A model generated the notes under the pieces. The model saw nothing but the letters and a program-made list of their open reading frames with translations, was not told the DNA's origin and made no database searches. Positions 8,378 through 17,194 of a stretch of 64,000 nt of DNA are shown in pieces. Source of the stretch: Panacibacter ginsenosidivorans (GTDB taxonomy: Bacteria; Bacteroidota; Bacteroidia; Chitinophagales; Chitinophagaceae). Where the stretch lies: assembly GCF_007971225.1 (NCBI RefSeq), contig NZ_CP042435.1, positions 5,335,501-5,399,500 of the forward strand. The letters run 5' to 3'. The first letter of the stretch is position 1. Each line of letters begins with the position of its first letter. The position numbers and the translations under genes are program-made.

Positions 8378-10552
8378 ATGAATAGAAAATTATTTTGCAC
8401 TGCGATTATAATTTGTTTTTTATGTTGCCCGGTATTTTTAGTTGCTCAAAATAAAACAATTGATAGCCTTAGAAATATACTCACTACCTATACTTCCCAA
8501 CCAGATTTTGAAAGAGACACCAATTACCTGAATACACTTAATGAATTAGGATTTAAATATGCTTACCTGGCTCCCGATACAACGATCGTGTTGAGTCAAA
8601 AGGTGTTGACTCTATGCAAGCAAATCAACTATTTCGCAGGAGAAGCAGAGGCACTAAAGAATATAGGACTTGTGTTTAATGTAAAAAGCGAATACAACAA
8701 ATCATTATCCTATTATTCAGCGGCACTTAAAATAGCCCTTGCTCATGGATATAAAACAGGCGCCGGAAAAATTTATCACAATATTGGAATTGTTTACAGC
8801 AACCTTGGTAAATACCCTGAAGCACTTGATAATTATTTCGAGGCGCTTAAGATAAGAGAAGAACTTGGGGAAAAGCCTGGCATTGCCTCATCCACCAATG
8901 GTATTGGCGCCATCTATTTTGTGCAGGGGAAATATAAAGAGGCAGATACCTTTTACCTGAAGGCATTGAAAATTGCAGAAGAGATCAATTTTCTGAGTGG
9001 CAAAGAAGCAGGCTATTCAAATATCGGCGAATTGAATTTCAGACAGGGTAACTATACAGAGGCAAAGCATTACCTGCTTAAAGCTTTAGATGTTACAAAA
9101 GAAACAGGTAATAAAGAAGCAAAGGCATTTGTTTTCACGTTGCTTGCTTCTATTTACAATAAGGAGGGAAAGTACAACGACGCTATTGTGACCTTTCAGC
9201 AGGCAAAAGAGGTAGCCATAGAAGTAGGTACAAGAGAATATTTGAGCCGCAGCCAGATAGGGTTGGCAGAAGTTTACCTGGCACTAAAAAAAACAGACAG
9301 TGCATTAGTCTATGCACAGGAAGGTATAAAAACTGCAGAGGGAATAAGTTATACGGAACTTTTAAGAGATGGAAATGAAATACTCAGCAGGATCTATGAA
9401 GCTAAGGGTTTGGGTATGCAGGCTTATTATCACTATAAGCTCTTTAAACAATTTGCTGATAGCATTAATAACCTGCAAACAGAACAGCGTGCGGCTAATC
9501 TTGCAGCAGAATATGAATATTCAAAAAAAGAGATCCAGTTAAAAGCAGACCAGGCAAAAAAAGACCTGGAATTCCAGCGAAAGAGTACCCAGCAATGGTG
9601 GATCATCTTTTCTGCACTGGCAGCTTTATTTACTGCATTGGTTGTAGCCTCGCTGATCTATCGAAGCAGGCAAAAAGAAAAGCACAGTAATCAATTACTT
9701 CATCAGCAGAATGAAGAAATTGAAAAGCAGAAAAATACATTGCAACTAACTTTAAAAGATCTGAAAGCTACCCAATCACAACTCATCCAGTCAGAAAAAA
9801 TGGCTTCACTCGGAGAGCTTACGGCAGGTATTGCACATGAAATTCAAAACCCGTTAAACTTCGTAAATAATTTTTCAGAAGTAAATGCAGAGCTTATAGC
9901 AGAAATGAAAGAAGAAATTGAAAATGGAAATTACGGGGAAGTAAAAATTATTGCAACTGATATTGCTGTTAACGAACAAAAAATAAATCATCACGGTAAG
10001 CGTGCAGATGCAATTGTAAAAGGGATGCTGCAACATAGTCGTAGCAGCATTGGTGTAAAAGAACCCTCAGATATTAACGCACTTGCAGATGAATATTTAC
10101 GATTAGCATATCATGGTTTACGTGCAAAAGACAATTCATTCAATGCAAAACTCGAAACAGATTTTGATGAAGGCATAGGCAATATCAATATCATCCCGCA
10201 GGATATTGGAAGAGTGTTATTGAATTTATATAACAATGCATTTTATGCAGTAAAGCCACCTAACTCCCAAAAAGGGGAACATTATCAACCATCTGTGAAA
10301 GTGAGTACAAAAAAAATTGGTGACAAAGTTGAAATACGCGTTAGTGATAATGGCTCGGGCATCCCTCAAAAAATAGTTGATAAAATATTTCAGCCATTCT
10401 TTACAACAAAACCAACAGGACAGGGAACAGGATTGGGATTATCATTGAGTTATGATATTGTAAAAGCACATGGCGGTGAAATAACAGTGGAAACGACAGA
10501 GGGAGAAGGAACAACATTCATTATTCAGTTGCCGACGCAGGATGCATTATGA
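8378..10552 (+). CDS. TPR-type membrane histidine kinase (paralogue B)
   Basis: The 724-residue product begins MNRKLFC with a signal peptide ending near LVAQN. An in-frame TTG lies 24 bases upstream, but the ATG at 8378 places the signal peptide correctly. Five or more TPR motifs follow (for example GKIYHNIGIVYSNLGKYPEA), then a membrane helix near residues 405-427 (WWIIFSALAALFTALVVASL), a coiled coil and the kinase core with His near residue 487. N, G1, F and G2 boxes are intact. The TPR region is more regular than in paralogue A. Repeat elements separate it from both neighbouring kinases, so each kinase may be its own transcription unit. Confidence 0.9.
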   Translation: MNRKLFCTAIIICFLCCPVFLVAQNKTIDSLRNILTTYTSQPDFERDTNYLNTLNELGFKYAYLAPDTTIVLSQKVLTLCKQINYFAGEAEALKNIGLVFNVKSEYNKSLSYYSAALKIALAHGYKTGAGKIYHNIGIVYSNLGKYPEALDNYFEALKIREELGEKPGIASSTNGIGAIYFVQGKYKEADTFYLKALKIAEEINFLSGKEAGYSNIGELNFRQGNYTEAKHYLLKALDVTKETGNKEAKAFVFTLLASIYNKEGKYNDAIVTFQQAKEVAIEVGTREYLSRSQIGLAEVYLALKKTDSALVYAQEGIKTAEGISYTELLRDGNEILSRIYEAKGLGMQAYYHYKLFKQFADSINNLQTEQRAANLAAEYEYSKKEIQLKADQAKKDLEFQRKSTQQWWIIFSALAALFTALVVASLIYRSRQKEKHSNQLLHQQNEEIEKQKNTLQLTLKDLKATQSQLIQSEKMASLGELTAGIAHEIQNPLNFVNNFSEVNAELIAEMKEEIENGNYGEVKIIATDIAVNEQKINHHGKRADAIVKGMLQHSRSSIGVKEPSDINALADEYLRLAYHGLRAKDNSFNAKLETDFDEGIGNINIIPQDIGRVLLNLYNNAFYAVKPPNSQKGEHYQPSVKVSTKKIGDKVEIRVSDNGSGIPQKIVDKIFQPFFTTKPTGQGTGLGLSLSYDIVKAHGGEITVETTEGEGTTFIIQLPTQDAL

Positions 10553-10750
10553 TTTTTTTGTAGCCGGGCTACCGAATCCATATTCAGCTTTGGTTGCGTC
10601 GCACCCTTGTACTGAATAATATATTTCAGCAATCAGCAATGAGGTTACAGTTTACATGCAGTTGCTTTACTGAATGCTGAGAACTGATAAAAACGTATAA
10701 GTGAGTGACACAACAGAAGGTGCTTTACGTACCATAGCCGGTAACAAAAA
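10553..10750. repeat. Interspersed inverted-repeat element, two arms (locus 5)
   Basis: The left arm starts at the stop codon of kinase B with TTTTTTTGTAGCCGGGCT and carries the CGC-type core at 10593-10612. The CAC-type right core lies at 10695-10714 and the right end is CCGGTAACAAAAAG. The spacer is about 80 bp. Confidence 0.9.
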
Positions 10751-10818
10751 GAAAATTTTAAATAAGGCACAATAAATTAATTAAATTGCCAGATGTTTAT
10801 TAAGACTGTAGCTACTCA

Positions 10819-13038
10819 ATGAAAATTCTTATTGCGTTTATATCCTCCTTTTTTTTGTATACAGTGTGCTGTGCGCAAAACAATGCGCTGGATACTTTGG
10901 ATAAGCTTATAAATAAGGCTGCTTCTGATACCGCAAGAATAAACCTGCTTAATAAAAAAATATCGCTGCTTAGTAACATAAATATTGACAGCTCTATAAA
11001 CCTCGGTAAAAAAACACTGGAAGAAGCAATAAAGGTAAATTATAAAAAAGGTGAAGGTGCTGTAAGGCTGAAGCTGGCAGGTAATTATTGTTTTAAAGGT
11101 GATTATAAAACAGCAGCGGAAAACCTGAAAATTGCAGAAGCGATCTTTAAACAACTAAAAGACTCACTATACATAGGACGTCTTTATGCGGGCTATGGTA
11201 TGATGTATGGTATGCAAAGCAGATATGATACTGCTATACAGTACTATCAGCAGTCTATAGCTATTGATGAGCGTAATGGCAACCTTAATGAAATTGCACG
11301 GTCTTATAACAACCTTGCTATTTCTTACCAGATGCAGTCTGATTTTACCAGAGCACTGCAATACCAGCAGAAATCATTAAAGATTGCAGAAGACAGGCAG
11401 GACGAGGCGATGCAGGCACGCACATTGGTCAATATTGGTCTTACTTATAAATCGATGGGTGATATAGAACGTTCGGAACAATCTCTTCTGAAATCTGCAG
11501 AGCTTGCAAGAAAGCAGCACATAAAAAATGTTGAATTGTATGCTTACTCAAACCTTGCATCATTGTATGAAGCAAAGGAAGAGTATAAGAAGGAATATGA
11601 ATATGCCATGAAATCTGTTTTACTTGGTGGCGAGATGGGAGACCAGGGTATACAGTCTTCCGGCTTATCAAAAGCAGCATATGCATTGGCAAGGCAACAA
11701 AAATTTACAGATGCAGAAAAGCTGGGGAAGCAATCAGTACTACTTGCTGATTCTTCAAACCAGCCGCTAAATATTTATCAGGCATACAGCGCTATGGGCT
11801 TTGTTTTAAAAACAGAGGGCAAATACACCGATGCGATCCCTTATCTTGAAAAAGCTTTCGAAGTGTTGAAAGGTGCAGATATTTATGATGAACAAGTAGG
11901 TAAGTCTTATATGGACCTGTCTGAATGTTACGAGAAAACAGGCAATTATAGTAAGGCTTTGTCTACATATAAAATGTCCACGCAAATTGCAGATTCTATT
12001 GCCAGTAAAGAAAATGTTCGTAAAGCCACAGAGCTTACTATGAATTATGAGTTTGACAAAAAGCAACAGGTTGCAACTGCGGAGCAAAAACAGAAAGAGG
12101 CTTTAGCCAGTGCTAAACAGCTTGCTTTAATGATAGGTCTTGGCTTTGCATTGCTGCTTACAATACTTGCATTTATAGGATACCGGAACAAGCAAAGAGC
12201 AAATGCCCTGTTGCATCGGCAAAAGACTGAATTAAATGATGCATTGACAAAACTAAGAGCAACACAGGCTCAACTGATACAGGCAGAAAAAATGGCTTCG
12301 CTGGGAGAACTTACTGCCGGCATTGCACATGAAATTCAAAACCCACTCAACTTTGTAAATAATTTTTCCGAAGTAAGTGCCGAACTTATTGATGAAATGC
12401 GGGAAGAAATAGATAAAGGTGACGCGGCATCTATAAAAACACTGGCAACCGATATTAAACTAAACCTTGAAAAAATTACCCATCACGGCAAGCGTGCAGA
12501 TGCGATCGTAAAAAATATGCTGCAACACAGCCGCAGCAGTACCGGTGCAAAAGAAATGTCTGATATAAATGCGCTGGCAGATGAATACCTGCGTTTAAGT
12601 TACCATGGCATTCGTGCAAAAGACAAATCGTTTAATGCTACGTTACAAACAGATTTTGACAAAAGTATAGGTAGGATAAACATTATGCAGCAGGATATTG
12701 GAAGGGTAATATTGAACTTAATAACCAATGCGCTTTATGCGGTTACAGAAAAAAAGAGACTGCTTGCAGATGCTGATTATAACCCAACTGTGACAGTAAG
12801 TACTAAAAAGATAAAAGATAAAGTAGAAATAAGAGTAAGCGATAATGGTATGGGTGTTCCGCAAAGAATAATTGATAAGATATTTCAGCCTTTCTTTACT
12901 ACCAAACCAACAGGAGAAGGAACAGGTTTGGGGCTTTCATTAAGCTATGATATTATAACAAAAGGGCATGGAGGCGAGATGAAAATAGACACAAAGGAAG
13001 GAGAATATGCAACATTTATAATCATATTGCCTTTATAA
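10819..13038 (+). CDS. TPR-type membrane histidine kinase (paralogue C)
   Basis: The 739-residue product has a signal peptide (ending near CCAQN), a long TPR array through about residue 400, a membrane helix near residues 437-457 (LALMIGLGFALLLTILAFIGY) and the same GHKL core, with His near residue 504. Differences from A and B are small. The N box reads NLITNALYAV and the G1 box DNGMGVP. The last ATPase segment has one extra residue (DIITKGHGGE) where the others read DIIKAHGGE or DIVKAHGGE. It lies 36 bp before the first response regulator with no repeat element between, so these are probably co-transcribed and form the most likely cognate pair. Confidence 0.9.
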   Translation: MKILIAFISSFFLYTVCCAQNNALDTLDKLINKAASDTARINLLNKKISLLSNINIDSSINLGKKTLEEAIKVNYKKGEGAVRLKLAGNYCFKGDYKTAAENLKIAEAIFKQLKDSLYIGRLYAGYGMMYGMQSRYDTAIQYYQQSIAIDERNGNLNEIARSYNNLAISYQMQSDFTRALQYQQKSLKIAEDRQDEAMQARTLVNIGLTYKSMGDIERSEQSLLKSAELARKQHIKNVELYAYSNLASLYEAKEEYKKEYEYAMKSVLLGGEMGDQGIQSSGLSKAAYALARQQKFTDAEKLGKQSVLLADSSNQPLNIYQAYSAMGFVLKTEGKYTDAIPYLEKAFEVLKGADIYDEQVGKSYMDLSECYEKTGNYSKALSTYKMSTQIADSIASKENVRKATELTMNYEFDKKQQVATAEQKQKEALASAKQLALMIGLGFALLLTILAFIGYRNKQRANALLHRQKTELNDALTKLRATQAQLIQAEKMASLGELTAGIAHEIQNPLNFVNNFSEVSAELIDEMREEIDKGDAASIKTLATDIKLNLEKITHHGKRADAIVKNMLQHSRSSTGAKEMSDINALADEYLRLSYHGIRAKDKSFNATLQTDFDKSIGRINIMQQDIGRVILNLITNALYAVTEKKRLLADADYNPTVTVSTKKIKDKVEIRVSDNGMGVPQRIIDKIFQPFFTTKPTGEGTGLGLSLSYDIITKGHGGEMKIDTKEGEYATFIIILPL

Positions 13039-13074
13039 GTGAGGGCTAAAATTTTACATTCTTAAACCTGTACC

Positions 13075-13449
13075 ATGAAAATATTAGTAGTAGATGATGA
13101 ACAAGACATGCAAACACTTTTCCTGCAAAAATTCAGGAAGGAAATACGCGATAATGTGATACAATTTGTATTTGCATTCTCAGCCGAAGAAGCACTTGGC
13201 TACCTTAATATACATGTGCATGAGGCAGTATTGATTCTTTCAGATATTAATATGCCGGGTAAAAGTGGCCTGGAATTACTTCGGGAGATAAAACACAAAT
13301 TCGAAAATCCTCCTCCTAAAGTAATGATGGTAACAGCGTATGGCGATGAGGAAAATTATAACCAGGCCATGCGTTTGGGAGCAGATGATTTTCTCACAAA
13401 GCCGCTTGATTTTAACCTTTTAAAGGAAAAACTAAAAATAATTCAGTGA
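13075..13449 (+). CDS. Single-domain response regulator (CheY-like)
   Basis: This 124-residue protein is a lone receiver domain. It has the acidic pair DDE at residues 7-9, the phosphoacceptor Asp57 in ILSDINMPG, Thr in MVTAYGD and the conserved Lys in FLTKPLD. No output domain is present, so it must act through a partner protein or as a phosphate relay. It starts 36 bp after kinase C and its TGA overlaps the ATG of the next gene by one base. Its first 40 residues closely resemble those of the next protein (QKFRK.IR.N...FVFA), which points to local duplication. Confidence 0.93.
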   Translation: MKILVVDDEQDMQTLFLQKFRKEIRDNVIQFVFAFSAEEALGYLNIHVHEAVLILSDINMPGKSGLELLREIKHKFENPPPKVMMVTAYGDEENYNQAMRLGADDFLTKPLDFNLLKEKLKIIQ

Positions 13450-14492
13450 TGGCAAAAATACTGGTGGCAGATGACGAAGCAGACCTCGAAATGCTTATTA
13501 AACAAAAATTCAGGAAGCAGATACGTGAGAACCGTTATGAATTTGTATTTGCCATAAATGGTGTGGATGCACTGGAAAAACTTGCAAAGAATACAGACAT
13601 TGATATCGTGCTTAGTGATATTAATATGCCTGAAATGGATGGCCTTACCCTGCTTGGAAAACTTAATGAAGTAAGCCCGCTTATAAAATCAGTTATTGTA
13701 TCTGCTTATGGAGATATGGATAATATTCGTACCGCTATGAACCGCGGTGCTTTTGATTTCGTAACCAAGCCGGTGAACTTTGAAGATCTTGAGCTGACAA
13801 TGAACAAGACCATTGCGCATGTGGCTCAGTTGCGCATTACTATGCAGGCCATCAAAGAAAATGATATACTTAGGATGTACGTGGATGAAACGGTTCTTAA
13901 GTTTATGAACAAGCGGGAATTTGAGTCTACCCTTATGATTAATGAGACCATTGAAGCAACTGTTGCTTTTATTGATATCTGCAGTTTTACAGCAATCACA
14001 GAAAATGAGTCTGCAGATACAGTGGTAAGATTGCTGAACAAATATTTTGATGTAATGGTTAAAGAGATCATTGCACAAGGTGGCCATATAGATAAATTTA
14101 TCGGTGATGCAATTATGGCTGTATTTCGCGGAGAGTATCATTTAGATCGTGCAATCGATGCATGTCTTGCAGTACGGGCAAGTATAGAAAAACTACCTGT
14201 TGAAGAAGCAGATAGTATTTCATTCCGCGCGGATGTAACCATTGGAATACATAGTGGCGAATTGATATCAGGAAATATAGGCTCTGCAACTTTGCGCAGG
14301 TTAGATTATACAGTTATCGGGGATATTGTAAATACAGCGCAACGTTTGCAAGGTGTTGCAAAAGCAGGCCAGATAATTATTGCAGAATCATCTTACGAAC
14401 TGGTAAAAGAATCTTTCAACTGCAGAAGGATAGGCGAAGTGAATTTAAAAAATAAGCAATTGCCTGTTGTTGTTTATGAGGTAATGGATTAA
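13449..14492 (+). CDS. Response regulator with class III adenylate/guanylate cyclase domain
   Basis: The 347-residue product has a receiver domain (Asp57 in [11 protein letters not shown], Lys in FVTKPVNF), a helical linker, then a class III nucleotidyl cyclase domain from about residue 165. The two metal-binding Asp positions are visible in FIDICSFT (Asp176) and GDAIMAVF (Asp220). Downstream, [16 protein letters not shown] carries the transition-state region. It should convert ATP or GTP to a cyclic nucleotide when phosphorylated; the substrate cannot be settled by eye. A GTG lies one codon upstream, but ATG at 13449, overlapping the previous stop (TGATG), is the natural start. It ends the signalling block, so cyclic nucleotide is a plausible output for the four kinases. 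Confidence 0.92.
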   Translation: MAKILVADDEADLEMLIKQKFRKQIRENRYEFVFAINGVDALEKLAKNTDIDIVLSDINMPEMDGLTLLGKLNEVSPLIKSVIVSAYGDMDNIRTAMNRGAFDFVTKPVNFEDLELTMNKTIAHVAQLRITMQAIKENDILRMYVDETVLKFMNKREFESTLMINETIEATVAFIDICSFTAITENESADTVVRLLNKYFDVMVKEIIAQGGHIDKFIGDAIMAVFRGEYHLDRAIDACLAVRASIEKLPVEEADSISFRADVTIGIHSGELISGNIGSATLRRLDYTVIGDIVNTAQRLQGVAKAGQIIIAESSYELVKESFNCRRIGEVNLKNKQLPVVVYEVMD

Positions 14493-14494
14493 TT

Positions 14495-14662
14495 TATTTT
14501 TGAGCCAATTGGCATTGCTGCTATGCAGCTTTTGTTGCGTCGCACTCTTGTACGTTTAGTTTATTATTCTGCAGTGAAAACAAGTTGCTCCTTAAAATTA
14601 TAAAAGCACAAGAGTGCGACGCAACAGCAGATGAGTTAAGTGCTGTAGTCGGGTACAAAAAA
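14495..14662. repeat. Interspersed inverted-repeat element, two CGC-type arms (locus 6)
   Basis: The left arm begins just after the cyclase stop codon with TTTATTTTTGAGCCAATTGG; its core is at 14534-14553. The right core is at 14606-14625 and the end reads GTCGGGTACAAAAAAG. Both arms are of the CGC type, so the pair can fold with few mismatches. Confidence 0.9.
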
Positions 14663-14689
14663 GAAAGTTTTTATTAATCCACTATTTAT

Positions 14690-14724
14690 AAAAAAGCGCA
14701 GACTTAAATGTCCGCGCTTTTTTT
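14690..14724. terminator. Bidirectional intrinsic terminator
   Basis: The stem GCGCAGAC / GTCCGCGC (one mismatch, 6-nt loop) is flanked by an A-run on the left and seven T on the right. It lies between the convergent cyclase gene and DUF2911 gene and can serve both. Confidence 0.85.
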
Positions 14725-14747
14725 AATAAAGTATTCTGCAGTTTAAT

Positions 14748-15836
14748 TTATAATGCGCCTAATTGCTTCAAATATTTTTCTGAGTTAGCTTTTACATTCG
14801 GTGCAGGATTCATGCTCAATGATTTTTTGAAACTGGCAATTGCATTTTTTTTGTCGCCTTTTAAAGCATAACCTTCACCCAAACTATCCCAAACATTTGC
14901 GCTTGTGGGGTGGCGCTGGGTATTAAGTATAAACATCTGTATGGCTTTATCCTGCTGGTTTTGGTTAAGCAATTGATAGCCGTATAAATTGAGTTCATTT
15001 TCTGTGGCAGCAGCAACTGCATCATTCATTACTTTATCTCCTTCAGCTGTTTTGCCGCTTGCAATAAGTAATCCTGATTTAATACTTAAGGTGGTAAAGT
15101 TGCTGTTCTGCGCAATAGCCTGGTCAATCCATTTCATTCCTTGTTCATAATTAGTTTTATTTTGTAATGCATAATTAGCAGCACTCGAAAAACCTTGCCA
15201 GTTAAAACCAATCGGGCCTTTCAATTCTGCTGCGGCATTTTCTATTACAATGTTATCAACATCAAATTCGATCTTTACAGGAAATTGTTTTTTCTCCCAG
15301 TTAAGCGTAAGCTCAGCAGAATTTTTTGTGGTATTTATAAAATCATAAGTAAGCAATTCTGTGTTTGCAATATCACGCAACTGTATATTCGCCCGCATTT
15401 CATCTTGTTTTGGGTCGTAAAAAAAACTTCCCCACGATCTGTAGTCTTTAGATAGAATTACTTCTCCGGTATTGTTTTCATTGATAACAAAGAAAAGCCC
15501 ATAAGAACCTGCAGGAACTTTATGGCCTTCTATTGTTGCATCATGCGATAAAGTAAGCACTGTATTTTCATTTGCACCGGCACGCCATGGTGCACTGTTG
15601 CCAGCACCAAATTGCTGCACGTTCCATCCATAAGGCACCAGCTTGCCCCATACCTCGCGGCCTTTTACAGAGGGCCTTGAATATTTTACTGATACAGTTG
15701 AAATACCAATCGTTTGTTGCACTTCAGCAGCAGGGCTTGGTATACGGGGCGTTGTGATTGTTTGCGCTGTTACAATTGTTGAGGCTAATGCGGTACATAA
15801 GACAAACACAATCCTTATTGCAGATAGTTTTAACAT
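14748..15836 (-). CDS. DUF2911 domain protein with C-terminal TPR
   Basis: The 362-residue product starts MLKLSAIRIV with a signal peptide ending near IVTAQT. Residues about 30-180 match DUF2911, a family common in Bacteroidota: SVKYSRPSVKGREVWG, LVPYGWNVQQFGAG, WRAGANENT and VPAGSYGLFFV are hallmark segments. A helical TPR-like region follows, ending GEGYALKGDKKNAIASFKK. An in-frame ATG lies 33 bases upstream, but the later ATG sets the signal peptide at the N-terminus. The biochemical role of DUF2911 is unknown. The product is probably periplasmic. It is convergent with the signalling block and shares a terminator with it. Confidence 0.88.
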   Translation of the reverse strand: MLKLSAIRIVFVLCTALASTIVTAQTITTPRIPSPAAEVQQTIGISTVSVKYSRPSVKGREVWGKLVPYGWNVQQFGAGNSAPWRAGANENTVLTLSHDATIEGHKVPAGSYGLFFVINENNTGEVILSKDYRSWGSFFYDPKQDEMRANIQLRDIANTELLTYDFINTTKNSAELTLNWEKKQFPVKIEFDVDNIVIENAAAELKGPIGFNWQGFSSAANYALQNKTNYEQGMKWIDQAIAQNSNFTTLSIKSGLLIASGKTAEGDKVMNDAVAAATENELNLYGYQLLNQNQQDKAIQMFILNTQRHPTSANVWDSLGEGYALKGDKKNAIASFKKSLSMNPAPNVKANSEKYLKQLGAL

Positions 15837-16061
15837 GGAAAAAATTTTAGGTGATAAGATTAAGATCAATTTTAAATTACACCTAAAGCAATACGCTTTA
15901 AAGATAATATATGCAGGCGGTTGATGTTATTTGCTGAATGGTAAGCTTCTTTTGTATATATAAATTATAAGCAGTTTTTGACAAATTAAAGCAGTAATGT
16001 ATACCTGAATTTTCTTGCATTGCAAATGCTGCTAATAACATATTTAGTTTGCTGTAAAATA

Positions 16062-16091
16062 AAAAAGGGTTGAAGATTGTCAACCCTTTTT
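16062..16091 (-). terminator. Intrinsic terminator after the 16.1 kb lipoprotein gene
   Basis: A perfect 12-bp stem (AAAAAGGGTTGA / TCAACCCTTTTT) with a 6-nt loop starts 18 bases past the minus-strand stop codon and ends in a U-run in that direction. Confidence 0.88.
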
Positions 16092-16108
16092 ACAATGTTA
16101 CTAATATT

Positions 16109-16879
16109 TTAATTTTCCTGTTTGTAAGTAAATCCATCCAGGATAATTTCTGTTACGCCATCGTGTTTTGATACTTTTATTTTAGTAGGATAGTAAGCAT
16201 TTTTTTGAAAACTTGCAGGTTGAGGAATAGCCCTTTCAAACTGTGTTGTATTCTTTAAGAAGTCAAGCGTTATCATAGGTTCATAAAAAGTAACCTTGCC
16301 ATCATAAGAGCCCATCAGGAAAGTTTGCGTAAAAGGTTGCCCGTTCATTTCCGGCGTAGTTACATCGAACCAATGTGTACCCATCATTGGAACGCCGCCT
16401 GGAATAGGAACATAGTTGGCAGGCATGTAAGATGCTGCCGGGTAATTTTTAAATTTCAGACTGTCCTGTTCATAAAGCGGAATACTCATTTGTTCCTCCA
16501 CAGATGTCATATAAAAGTGAAAATCAAAATGAGGAACATTGTAAATGCCATCAGGTTCATGGCCATGCGGGTTCCAGTCAAGCAGCACATGATCAAAGGC
16601 AGTGGCAGCGGCCTGTGCGTGCAAAGGAATGATAATATGATCTTCTTCATCACCACCTTCATCTGTTGCAGGCAGGCTGTTCATTGCCGCATCATCGATT
16701 GAAATAGCAAGTTGTTCGGGAACGCCATTTGATACTTTAACCCATGTTTTTGCCTTACCTGCAAAGAGATTAATTTCTTCACTGTTAAAAACACCCGTTT
16801 GATTGTTTTCGTTTTTGTCTTTTTTGCACGAAGTAAAAATTGCTGTTGCCAATAACAGTAATAATGTGATTTTTTTCAT
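16109..16879 (-). CDS. Hypothetical lipoprotein, His-rich core
   Basis: The 256-residue product begins MKKITLLLLLATAIFTSCKKD, a lipoprotein signal with the lipobox at TSC. The middle contains a His cluster (LLDWNPHGHEPDGIYNV and PHFDFHFYM) followed by PANYVPIPGGVPMMGTHWFD, which could bind metal. The overall pattern recalls DUF5602/TTHB210-like proteins, but I make that link from memory and hold it loosely. It is probably an outer-membrane lipoprotein facing the periplasm. It is a single gene with its own terminator and no informative neighbour. Confidence 0.75.
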   Translation of the reverse strand: MKKITLLLLLATAIFTSCKKDKNENNQTGVFNSEEINLFAGKAKTWVKVSNGVPEQLAISIDDAAMNSLPATDEGGDEEDHIIIPLHAQAAATAFDHVLLDWNPHGHEPDGIYNVPHFDFHFYMTSVEEQMSIPLYEQDSLKFKNYPAASYMPANYVPIPGGVPMMGTHWFDVTTPEMNGQPFTQTFLMGSYDGKVTFYEPMITLDFLKNTTQFERAIPQPASFQKNAYYPTKIKVSKHDGVTEIILDGFTYKQEN

Positions 16880-17035
16880 GATTAGTTTTTATTTTATTGT
16901 GGTGCAAATTTTAGAGACGAAATGAACAGCGCAAGTGCATATATGTATGAATTGCAAATGCGTTTGTTTAGATTGATGTATTTAACGATTTAAGTGATTT
17001 TCTTTTTTCAAATATTATATCAGTAATAAAATATT

Positions 17036-17092
17036 TTTTGAAGCCGGCTTCCTGATAATTTATTTGGCTTTCGTTGCGTCGCACACTTGTAC
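17036..17092. repeat. Interspersed element, left arm only (locus 7)
   Basis: The arm starts TTTTGAAGCCGGCTT and ends in the CGC-type core at 17073-17092. The following 70 bp contain CTTTATAAGCTTGCCCAAAAA, possibly a decayed outer part of a right arm. It lies in the gap between divergent genes. Confidence 0.85.
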
Positions 17093-17194
17093 AATAGATT
17101 TTTTACTCAGCATAAAAGACTGCTTTATAAGCTTGCCCAAAAACTTTAAGCTCAAAAACCGCAGAATATTTTATATTTATTTTTTTATGAGCTG

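Noticed and set aside
1869-13038. The four kinases as one broken hybrid system or as frameshifted pieces
   Set aside because: Each gene is complete from start to stop with all kinase boxes intact; similarity is due to paralogy.
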